Shown: positions 1-5,286 of the stretch, piece by piece | Position numbering within the stretch: position 1 is the stretch's first letter | Layout: each line of letters begins with the position of its first letter | From: Flavobacteriaceae bacterium | Lineage (GTDB): Bacteria; Bacteroidota; Bacteroidia; Flavobacteriales; Flavobacteriaceae | NCBI GenBank assembly: GCA_015493405.1 | Contig: WGDF01000354.1 | Span: 1 to 7,345, forward strand | Length of the DNA: 7,345 bases | Reading direction: 5' to 3' | Translations under genes and position numbers: made by a program | The notes under the pieces: model-generated | Told to the model about the DNA's origin: nothing | What the model saw: the letters and a program-made list of their open reading frames with translations, nothing else | The model's database searches: none

Positions 1-1127
1 ATAGTGTAAACACCGGCTAAAGTCGTCACATTACCACGCGTAATAACCAAGACGGAGACACTGAGCAAAAAGAAAAAGATAATAATGCGATAAGAAGCAT
101 TGCTTTTGTTCTTTTTTAAGAAAAAATTAGGCATAATACGATCTAAGGTTAAGCGTTCCAACAAACCGGTTACCCCGATATAACTGGTTAATACAGCTCC
201 GGACAAAACCAGAAAAGCATCGATGGAAATAAGAACAGCCAACCATTCTCCGGCCGAATTTTCGCCTAATTGTATCAGTAATGTATTTTCATTGACACCG
301 TCAATAGGAAGAGCGGATAAAGCCAAAAAAGCCATTAATGGATTGAGAATACTCACTACAATCCACATGTTGCGTAGTGTTTTAGGGAAAACACCGTGTT
401 TTTGTTCCTCTACAAAGTTTGCCGAACTTTCAAAGCCAGAAATGCCCAACATAGAAGCGGCAAATCCAAAGAATATGGCTTTTAAAATACTGCCATGTTT
501 AACAGGCGCATGCCAGTTTTCGATAAAGATGCCAAAGCCATGTTGTGAAATATAAAAAAATAAGGCTAAAATTAGAGCGGTCATAACTGTCAAGTGAAAA
601 AGAAATATGACGATAGCCACTTTGGCAGATTCTTTAATGCCCATAATAGCCAAACTGGCAAATACACCGAGTAAAACTATGGTGGCAATGATGATTTGAA
701 AATTACTTTGAATGCCTATCACATGAAACAAATAGTGAATAGCTTCGTTAGCAGAAATCACAGCTGTAGCCATATAGGATAATAAGGTCAGTGTGGCTGC
801 AATTGAAGACATGCGTTTGCTGGTGGTATTCAATAAAGCATTATAAGCCCCTCCGTTTAAGGGTAAGGCTCCAACAACTTCCCCGTAAATTTTTCTAAAA
901 AAATACAAGACTAAAGCGACAATAAGTAACGTAACCCAGGCATATTGACCGGCAAAGGCAATTGCTAAAGCCGAGACATATAAAACGGAAGAACTGATAT
1001 CATTTCCACTGATGGCCGTAGCCGCCAATTCCCCCAGTTTCTCATGTTTGGGCAATTCGGGGGTGTTATAATGTACCAAATGATCGTCGGTTGGATTGCT
1101 TTTTGAAGGCGTAGCGTTTGAGTTCAT
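1..1127 (-). CDS. APC-superfamily amino acid/organocation permease, C-terminus outside window
   Basis: The reverse strand is open without a stop from an ATG at 1125-1127 to the window edge, giving at least 375 residues. After a polar cytoplasmic N-terminus (residues 1-30) come about nine to ten hydrophobic segments. APC-family marks are visible: KLGELAATAISGNDISSS at 30-47, the place of the unwound first helix; E83-VVGALP-LNGGAY95, which matches the family's E-x-GAxLPxxGGxY region; and GFESSANFVEEQ at 231-242, the classic sixth-helix signature of amino acid permeases. The protein should sit in the inner membrane and carry an amino acid or related amine by proton- or sodium-coupled symport or exchange. 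The substrate cannot be read from the sequence. Full-length members have about 430-500 residues with 12 helices, so the last two or so helices are missing here. The gene follows the rpmE2 terminator, so it probably has its own promoter, but I see no exact TAnnTTTG box before it. Family certain, substrate unknown. Confidence 0.9.
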   Translation of the reverse strand, partial: MNSNATPSKSNPTDDHLVHYNTPELPKHEKLGELAATAISGNDISSSVLYVSALAIAFAGQYAWVTLLIVALVLYFFRKIYGEVVGALPLNGGAYNALLNTTSKRMSSIAATLTLLSYMATAVISANEAIHYLFHVIGIQSNFQIIIATIVLLGVFASLAIMGIKESAKVAIVIFLFHLTVMTALILALFFYISQHGFGIFIENWHAPVKHGSILKAIFFGFAASMLGISGFESSANFVEEQKHGVFPKTLRNMWIVVSILNPLMAFLALSALPIDGVNENTLLIQLGENSAGEWLAVLISIDAFLVLSGAVLTSYIGVTGLLERLTLDRIMPNFFLKKNKSNASYRIIIFFFLLSVSVLVITRGNVTTLAGVYT

Positions 1128-1188
1128 AAAATGATTTATTAGCAAATGCGAAGTTAATAAAATTCTGCCAAAATGAGATAATTAACAT

Positions 1189-1219
1189 AAAAAAACCTGT
1201 CGAAATTCGTTCCGACAGG
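1189..1219 (-). terminator. Rho-independent terminator of rpmE2
   Basis: Read on the minus strand, a perfect 7-bp stem (CCTGTCG/CGACAGG, 1213-1219 with 1196-1202) with a 10-nt loop is followed at once by a run of seven T (complement of 1189-1195). It begins 25 nt after the rpmE2 stop codon. It should end the bL31 transcript before the permease gene. Confidence 0.85.
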
Positions 1220-1243
1220 CATTATTATAAGCTTATTTTAAAT

Positions 1244-1495
1244 TTATTTACTAAATTTACTATATTTTTTCTTAAATTTATCAATACGACCGGCCGTATC
1301 AACCAATTTCATTTTACCGGTGTAAAAAGGGTGAGAAGTTCTTGAAATCTCCACTTTAACCAATGGATATTCAACACCATCAATATCAATATTTTCTTTT
1401 GCTTCTGCAGTAGAACGGGTTAAAAAGATTTCGCCGTTAGACATATCTTTAAAAGCGACCATTCTATAATTTTCAGGGTGAATTCCTTTTTTCAT
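1244..1495 (-). CDS. rpmE2: 50S ribosomal protein bL31, type B (zinc-independent)
   Basis: This 83-residue basic protein matches the type B form of ribosomal protein bL31: [11 protein letters not shown] at the N-terminus, [10 protein letters not shown] in the middle, the family signature SHPFYTGK (residues 54-61), and a lysine-rich tail. Type A L31 binds zinc through cysteines. This protein has no cysteine at all, which marks it as the C-minus (type B) paralogue, the form commonly found in Bacteroidota. It belongs to the large ribosomal subunit and helps bridge the subunits. The length is normal for type B (about 80-90). The ATG at 1493-1495 has no Shine-Dalgarno sequence, as is usual in this phylum. 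The gene appears to be a single-gene transcription unit, with an exact TAnnTTTG box about 35 nt upstream and a strong hairpin terminator downstream. Confidence 0.97.
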   Translation of the reverse strand: MKKGIHPENYRMVAFKDMSNGEIFLTRSTAEAKENIDIDGVEYPLVKVEISRTSHPFYTGKMKLVDTAGRIDKFKKKYSKFSK

Positions 1496-1530
1496 TTTAA
1501 TCTATTTTAAATATCCTTATTTCGAGTGTG

Positions 1531-1538
1531 CAAATTTA
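1531..1538 (-). promoter_or_regulatory. Bacteroidota -7 promoter box for rpmE2
   Basis: The minus strand reads TAAATTTG here, an exact match to the TAnnTTTG -7 element used by the Bacteroidota primary sigma factor. It lies 36 nt before the rpmE2 start codon, which predicts a leader of about 30 nt. No good TTTG -33 box is seen at the usual distance upstream. Confidence 0.6.
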
Positions 1539-1637
1539 TAAACTTTTTTTTAAATATCCATATGAAATACATATTTTTTTAATCATTGAAATTTTTAATT
1601 CCGAAAACAGGAAAATACAAATAGAAACCAAGCTGTT

Positions 1638-1922
1638 TTAGTAGTTGATAAAATACAAAACCGAGATGATAAAGGCATAAAAAATAGAAGCACTGACCAC
1701 ACCTTTCATACGCGCATTCTCACCGCGTCGATTATAGACAAATAACGGAAATATATTGGCCAATATATTAATGGCGATAACTTGAGTCAGCAAATGATCG
1801 TGAACCAATTGATGAATGCCGGCCGTAAAATCCGATTTGAGGACTAAAGTCGTATAAAAATATAATGCAATGACGGGGACAGCTAATCCTATGACTAAAC
1901 CTTTCCAATAATTTAAATTCAT
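1638..1922 (-). CDS. Small three-helix membrane protein, unknown function
   Basis: This 94-residue protein is almost entirely hydrophobic. Three likely membrane helices lie at about residues 7-27, 43-63 and 74-92. The loop between helices 2 and 3 (YNRRGENARMKG) is rich in arginine and lysine, so it should face the cytoplasm. The N-terminus is short (MNLNYWKG), with no cleavable signal peptide and no catalytic motif. I do not recognise a named family, although short membrane proteins of this layout are common as conserved hypotheticals in flavobacteria. The ATG at 1920-1922 is the only good start, and no Shine-Dalgarno sequence precedes it. The gene points away from the nor cluster, so a shared role is not indicated. 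Codon use resembles that of its neighbours. No clear terminator follows. Confidence 0.75.
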   Translation of the reverse strand: MNLNYWKGLVIGLAVPVIALYFYTTLVLKSDFTAGIHQLVHDHLLTQVIAINILANIFPLFVYNRRGENARMKGVVSASIFYAFIISVLYFINY

Positions 1923-1960
1923 AATCTTATCTTTTAAACTACAATATTAAGTATTATTTT

Positions 1961-1968
1961 TAACTTTG
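1961..1968 (+). promoter_or_regulatory. Bacteroidota -7 promoter box for the 55-residue ORF
   Basis: TAACTTTG is an exact match to TAnnTTTG and lies 16 nt before the ATG at 1985, predicting a leader of only about 10 nt. On the opposite strand, 1942-1949 reads TAATATTG, one mismatch from the same box, and could serve the divergent gene ending at 1922. The two promoters would then overlap in this 62-nt region. No -33 TTTG is evident for either. Confidence 0.5.
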
Positions 1969-1984
1969 TTTTTAAAACCAAGAT

Positions 1985-2152
1985 ATGACAAAAAAAGTAA
2001 AATTTGCTTTGGGGGCTACCCTACAGTTGGGTTTAATTGCCTCCATTGGCGACTTTGTGGGGTGGCCTTATATGCATATCGTTTTAATTTTAACGATTGT
2101 CTCATTTTTTTTAACTTTAATCTTTTTGATTTATGATATGTCAAAAGATTGA
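1985..2152 (+). CDS. Small two-helix membrane protein (55 residues), hypothetical
   Basis: ATG at 1985 opens a 55-codon frame ending in TGA at 2150-2152. The product starts MTKKVKFALGATLQLGL and has two hydrophobic stretches, at about residues 7-24 and 30-50, joined by GDFVGWPYMH and ending in a short charged tail (YDMSKD). A lysine-rich N-terminus before the first helix favours an N-in, C-in hairpin in the inner membrane. I recognise no family. Support for a real gene comes from the exact promoter box at 1961-1968, the coherent membrane-protein composition, and the fact that it fits between its neighbours without overlap. It is divergent from the three-helix protein at 1638-1922 and lies 152 nt before norC. 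The norC promoter between them argues against a common transcript. It is short, so chance cannot be excluded. Confidence 0.6.
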   Translation: MTKKVKFALGATLQLGLIASIGDFVGWPYMHIVLILTIVSFFLTLIFLIYDMSKD

Positions 2153-2200
2153 GCTTTATTCTACTGATCTTTTAATGAACAAGATAAGTTCTTCACTTTT

Positions 2201-2214
2201 ATGACACTTGTCAT
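2201..2214 (+). promoter_or_regulatory. Crp/Fnr-type operator upstream of norC (probable Dnr/NnrR- or Fnr-like site)
   Basis: ATGACACTTGTCAT is a palindrome with perfect 6-bp arms around a 2-bp centre. It fits the TGA-N6-TCA core of the Crp/Fnr family and is especially close to TTGAC-N4-GTCAA, the form known for NO-responsive Dnr/NnrR regulators, differing only in the outer base pair. Its centre (2207.5) is about 41 bp before the predicted transcription start, the usual place for class II activation. The regulator itself is not in the window, so its identity is inferred. Confidence 0.7.
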
Positions 2215-2235
2215 TTAATTTGTTTTTTATAAATG

Positions 2236-2243
2236 TAAATTTG
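2236..2243 (+). promoter_or_regulatory. Bacteroidota -7 promoter box for norCB
   Basis: TAAATTTG matches TAnnTTTG exactly, and the same eight bases occur before rpmE2. The predicted start is near 2248, giving a leader of about 57 nt before norC. There is a TTTG at 2219-2222, but it is only 13 nt away, closer than a typical -33 box. A poor -33 element agrees with a promoter that depends on an activator bound at 2201-2214. Confidence 0.65.
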
Positions 2244-2247
2244 ATAT

Positions 2248-2273
2248 ATTAAAGGACTTTTTGGTCTTTTAAT
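2248..2273 (+). promoter_or_regulatory. Stem-loop at the predicted 5' end of the norCB mRNA
   Basis: ATTAAAGGAC (2248-2257) pairs with GTCTTTTAAT (2264-2273) over 10 bp with one G-U pair and a 6-nt loop (TTTTTG). The stem begins at the predicted transcription start. No T-run follows, so it is unlikely to be a terminator. A 5'-end stem-loop of this kind can slow mRNA decay, and the dyad could also bind protein as DNA. The function is inferred. Confidence 0.45.
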
Positions 2274-2304
2274 GAAATTTAATTTTAACCAAAAAACTTA
2301 AATT

Positions 2305-2748
2305 ATGTTATCAAAACAACAAGCTAAAATTTTCTTTTTAGTGGGGACTTTTGTGACCTTTGCCATTTTTATCGGTTTAACGATTTATTCATTGGACCAA
2401 GTGCAAACCAAAATTCCTGCTGACGTCGCCCATGGCAAACAAATATGGGAGAAAAATAATTGTATGGGCTGTCATACAATTATGGGAGAAGGGGCCTATT
2501 ATGCGCCTGAATTGACCAATGTGATTAAACGGCGCGGCCCTGATTTTGTGCGGGCAGTCTTAATGTCAAAATCGCCGTGGCAACCTCATGGTCGCAAGAT
2601 GGTGGCTTATGGCATGAGCAAGGCTGATGCCGATGATATGATTGCTTTTTTTAAATGGATAGGCAACTTAAATTTAAATGGATTTGAAAAGGTCGATAGA
2701 ACCATATCGCCTTTGGCTAAGAATCATATGAAACAAAATAATAACTAA
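2305..2748 (+). CDS. norC: Nitric oxide reductase, cytochrome c subunit NorC
   Basis: This 147-residue protein is the electron-entry subunit of cytochrome c-dependent nitric oxide reductase. A single N-terminal membrane helix (about residues 8-30, uncleaved anchor) holds a periplasmic cytochrome c domain. The covalent heme site is C53-M-G-C56-H57, with H57 as one axial ligand, and the following stretch TIMGEGAYYAPELTNV (58-73) is strongly typical of NorC. The other axial ligand is probably M99 in GRKMVAYGMS, by position in the family's RKM motif; M104 is the alternative. Electrons pass from a periplasmic donor through this heme to heme b of NorB. The length is normal for the family. The ATG at 2305 is preceded by an A-rich leader (AAAAAACTTAAATT) with no Shine-Dalgarno. 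The gene is first in the operon, behind a Crp/Fnr-type operator and an exact promoter box. norB starts 11 nt after the stop. Confidence 0.97.
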   Translation: MLSKQQAKIFFLVGTFVTFAIFIGLTIYSLDQVQTKIPADVAHGKQIWEKNNCMGCHTIMGEGAYYAPELTNVIKRRGPDFVRAVLMSKSPWQPHGRKMVAYGMSKADADDMIAFFKWIGNLNLNGFEKVDRTISPLAKNHMKQNNN

Positions 2749-2759
2749 AAAACTGAATT

Positions 2760-4091
2760 ATGAAATATAAAACACAAAAGGTAGCATATTGGTTTTGGGC
2801 CTTGTCAATGCTGCTGCTCACCATACAATTGACCTATGGATTTATCATGGGATTTGCCCGCTTGGGTTATGACGGTTTGCACCAATGGATTCCGTTTAAT
2901 ACGGCTCATACCGTTCATTTAAACACCTTGGTAGTATGGCTACTCTCCGGATTTATGGGAGCGGCTTATTATATTATACCGGAAGAATCGGAAACGGAAC
3001 TTTGGAAACCTAAATTGGCTTATGTTCAATTAATTGCACTAACCTTAGTCGGTGTTGCCGCTTTGGCCGGTTTTCATTTCAATATTTGGGAAGGGCGTAA
3101 ATTCTTAGAAATTCCGAGAGAATTAGATTGGTTGGTTGCTATTGATGTCATCTTATTCTTGGTTATTTTATTGATGACTATTCTTAAAGGTAAGAAAAAA
3201 TCGACCACAGTTTGGGTCTTATTCGGTGGTTTAACCAGTGCCGCTTTACTTTATTTACCCGGCATGATTACCTTTGACAGTCAGGTATTGGACTCTTTCT
3301 TTCGTTGGTGGGTCGTTCATCTTTGGGTTGAAGGTGTTTGGGAACTCATTATGGGAGGGATTCTAGCTTTCTTATTGATTAAATTAACAGGAGTGGACCG
3401 CGAAGTGATTGAAAAATGGTTGTATGTCGTCATTGGCTTAACTTTCTTATCGGGAATTTTAGGAACCGGACACCATTACTATTATATCGGCGTGAACAAA
3501 ATTTGGCTTATAGTTGGAGGAATTTTCTCGGCTTTGGAACCATTGGCTTTTTTGGCCATGACTTTATGGGCTTTAAATATGTATCGCAAAGGGGAAAAGA
3601 AACATCCCAATAAAATGGCGGTTTATTGGACTTTAGGGGCTGCTATTGTATCCTTTTTGGGTGCAGGCGTTTTAGGTTTGGCTCACACCTTGCCGCAAAC
3701 CAATCTTTACACACATGGCACGCTGGTTACTGCTATGCACGGACACTTGGCATTTTGGGGCGCTTATGCTATGATTGTTTTGGCCATCATAACCTATGCC
3801 TTGCCCAATTTAACCGGTCGCAAACTTTATAACCATGCGAGAGGTCGTTTGGCTTTTTGGCTTTCCAATGTCGGCATGCTGATTATGGTGTCAGCTTTTG
3901 CTGCTGCCGGTGTAGCACAAGTTTATATGGAGAGAATACTCGGTTATGGATTTGGCGAAGTACAAAATGAAATAGCAGTACATTTTTGGGTTTTGATTAT
4001 TGGCGCTACCATATTGTCAACCGGAATTATTTTATTTATTATTGATTTTGTTAAATATGGCTTGCCCAATGATGAAGCTTTGGAGGCTTAG
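2760..4091 (+). CDS. norB: Nitric oxide reductase, catalytic subunit NorB (cNorB type)
   Basis: NorB is a 12-helix heme-copper oxidase relative in the inner membrane. With NorC it reduces 2 NO + 2 e- + 2 H+ to N2O + H2O. All known ligands are present when matched to Pseudomonas aeruginosa NorB: H53 and H329 for low-spin heme b; H327 for heme b3; H187, H238, H239 and E191 for FeB; and the conserved glutamates E195 and E260. Strong family blocks are WWVVHLWVEGVWELIMGG (183-200), GTGHHYYYIG (235-244), SALEPLAF (257-264) and HGTLVTAMHGHLAFWGAYAM (319-338). The protein has no long N-terminal extension, so it is the cytochrome c-dependent type with separate NorC, not quinol-dependent qNor. At 443 residues it is slightly shorter than proteobacterial forms (about 460-470), mainly through a shorter periplasmic loop between helices 3 and 4. 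The start has no Shine-Dalgarno, and its leader resembles that of norC. A strong terminator follows. Confidence 0.98.
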   Translation: MKYKTQKVAYWFWALSMLLLTIQLTYGFIMGFARLGYDGLHQWIPFNTAHTVHLNTLVVWLLSGFMGAAYYIIPEESETELWKPKLAYVQLIALTLVGVAALAGFHFNIWEGRKFLEIPRELDWLVAIDVILFLVILLMTILKGKKKSTTVWVLFGGLTSAALLYLPGMITFDSQVLDSFFRWWVVHLWVEGVWELIMGGILAFLLIKLTGVDREVIEKWLYVVIGLTFLSGILGTGHHYYYIGVNKIWLIVGGIFSALEPLAFLAMTLWALNMYRKGEKKHPNKMAVYWTLGAAIVSFLGAGVLGLAHTLPQTNLYTHGTLVTAMHGHLAFWGAYAMIVLAIITYALPNLTGRKLYNHARGRLAFWLSNVGMLIMVSAFAAAGVAQVYMERILGYGFGEVQNEIAVHFWVLIIGATILSTGIILFIIDFVKYGLPNDEALEA

Positions 4092-4111
4092 CATCATGGA
4101 TACATAGATTT

Positions 4112-4172
4112 TTTTAAAAGAGATTGCCGGTTTTATGGCAGTCTCTTTTAAAATTTTAAATATTTTTTTTGC
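4112..4172 (+). terminator. Hairpin terminator after norCB
   Basis: A 17-bp stem (4112-4128 with 4137-4153) contains AAAAGAGATTGCC opposite GGCAGTCTCTTTT with a single G-T pair. It has an 8-nt loop and is followed by an AT-rich stretch ending in eight T (4165-4172). It begins 21 nt after the norB stop. It should end or strongly weaken the norCB transcript before norQ. The A-run on the left arm means it may also work on the other strand. Confidence 0.8.
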
Positions 4173-4306
4173 TACTTAACTATAGTTCCATACTTTGACA
4201 TATTGATAGAAACCAAACCGGAAAAAAAGCGTCTTAGATGACAGACAGCGCATTTGATAGGGATGTTGCAGTTTGACACTTTTTTTCTTATAATTTTTAA
4301 TTTGCT
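4173..4306 (+). other. norB-norQ spacer, promoter for norQD expected but not clear
   Basis: After the terminator this stretch must hold any norQ promoter. I find no exact TAnnTTTG box. TAATTTTT (4291-4298), with TTTG at 4272-4275, is the closest pair, but it would place the start only a few bases before the norQ ATG. TTGACACTT at 4273-4281 resembles one half of the norC operator, but the second half is absent. Confidence 0.3.
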
Positions 4307-5080
4307 ATGCAATCACCTTATTACAAACCTATAGCCAAAGAAGTGGCTGTGTTTGAAAAAACTTTTGAAAATCATTTGCCTTTGCTTCTAAAAGGGCCGA
4401 CAGGAACAGGAAAATCTCGCTTTATAGAGTTTATGGCTGATAAGTTAGATAAAAAACTTTTGACGGTAGCTTGCCATGAAGAAACTTCTTCGACCGATTT
4501 GATTGGGCGCTATATTATAAAAGGTGCCGAAACCATTTGGCTCGATGGGCCGCTTACCAAAGCTGTTCGTGAAGGCTATATTATTTATTTGGATGAGATT
4601 GCCGAGGCACGTCCCGATGTCATTGTTGCCATTCACCCTTTAACCGATCACCGGCGTGAATTATATATTGATAAATTGGGAGAAGTTGTTAAAGCACATC
4701 CCGATTTTATGTTGGTGGCTTCTTTTAATCCGGGGTATCAACGGGGTTTCAAAGAATTAAAACCTTCTACCAAACAACGTTTCGTTGCCGTGAGTTTTAA
4801 TTATCCGCAAGCCGAAATAGAACAAGAAATATTAATCAATGAAACCGGTGTGCCCAAAGATATCGCTAAAAAACTGGTGCATATTGCCGGTAAAATTCGC
4901 AATTTGACTGAACTGGGCTTATCTGAAACTGTTTCGACTCGATTATTGGTCGATGCGGCTAAATTAATAAACAGTGGTTTACCCAAACGTTTATCTGTTC
5001 ATGTGGGTATCGTAGAACCTTTGAGTGATGAACCTGAAATTATAGAAGCACTTAAAGATTTAACAGATCTGCTGATTTAG
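4307..5080 (+). CDS. norQ: NorQ, MoxR-type AAA+ ATPase for nitric oxide reductase maturation
   Basis: This 257-residue cytoplasmic ATPase belongs to the CbbQ/NirQ/NorQ branch of MoxR AAA+ proteins. Visible in order are Walker A GPTGTGKS (30-37), the family block STDLIGRY (62-69), a W-L-D-G-P-L loop (78-83), Walker B IIYLDEI (92-98), sensor 1 at N141 in ASFNPGYQ, the arginine-finger region KPSTKQRF (152-159), and sensor 2 at R212 in VSTRLL. A CbbQ-type C-terminal domain follows (about 170-255). NorQ forms a ring that works with the VWA protein NorD. Genetic work in denitrifiers shows both are needed for active NorCB, probably for FeB insertion. The ATG at 4307 is fixed by an in-frame TAA at 4298-4300, and the next Met is residue 43, after Walker A. 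Length is normal for the family (260-275). The gene lies 215 nt beyond norB, past a terminator, and 206 nt before norD. Confidence 0.95.
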   Translation: MQSPYYKPIAKEVAVFEKTFENHLPLLLKGPTGTGKSRFIEFMADKLDKKLLTVACHEETSSTDLIGRYIIKGAETIWLDGPLTKAVREGYIIYLDEIAEARPDVIVAIHPLTDHRRELYIDKLGEVVKAHPDFMLVASFNPGYQRGFKELKPSTKQRFVAVSFNYPQAEIEQEILINETGVPKDIAKKLVHIAGKIRNLTELGLSETVSTRLLVDAAKLINSGLPKRLSVHVGIVEPLSDEPEIIEALKDLTDLLI

Positions 5081-5165
5081 TTTAAAATTGAAAATTATTA
5101 CAAATAAAAATAATAAAAAAAATTGACGAACTGAGGAATTAAGGAAAATCTGAAATAAAAAATGT

Positions 5166-5263
5166 GGGATTGATCACTTCGATATATTTTCGGATGAAAG
5201 TTGGGAAGTGTGTAACAACTCTCCCGATATCAAACAATTTCCAATCCCGATAATTGTCGGGAG
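5166..5263 (+). repeat. Folded norQ-norD spacer: nested inverted repeats with two competing 3' pairings
   Basis: The 206-nt spacer holds three nested stems: GGGATTG (5166-5172) with CAATCCC (5242-5248), GATAT (5181-5185) with ATATC (5227-5231), and AGTTG (5199-5203) with CAACT (5216-5220). The 3' part can instead form TCCCGA-TAATTG-TCGGGA (5245-5262), or pair CTCCCGA (5221-5227) with TCGGGAG (5257-5263). These options exclude one another. The TCCCGATAATTGTCGGGA part resembles short palindromes scattered between genes in flavobacterial genomes (from memory). It ends 23 nt before the norD start. It could be a dispersed repeat, an RNA leader structure, or both. Confidence 0.45.
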
Positions 5264-5286
5264 GGTAAACAAATAACCAATTAATT

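Noticed and set aside
223..555. Plus-strand 110-codon ORF
   Set aside because: It lies antisense to the permease frame, which is continuous, shows APC signatures, and explains the sequence fully.
3416..3832. Two plus-strand ORFs of 65 and 68 codons inside norB
   Set aside because: They are out-of-frame shadows of the highly conserved norB coding sequence, with no promoter or protein-like family pattern of their own.
4272..4298. Second Crp/Fnr operator before norQ (TTGACACTT)
   Set aside because: Only one half-site matches the norC operator. The expected GTCAT half is replaced by a T-run.
4445..4986. Two minus-strand ORFs inside norQ
   Set aside because: They are antisense shadows. The norQ frame carries the complete set of AAA+ motifs here.
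5154..5277. Open stretch of about 40 codons in the norQ-norD spacer with a protein-like reading (DHFDIFSDESWEV)
   Set aside because: It has no start codon, no recognised homology, and overlaps inverted repeats that better explain the sequence. It could be a gene remnant, but support is too weak.
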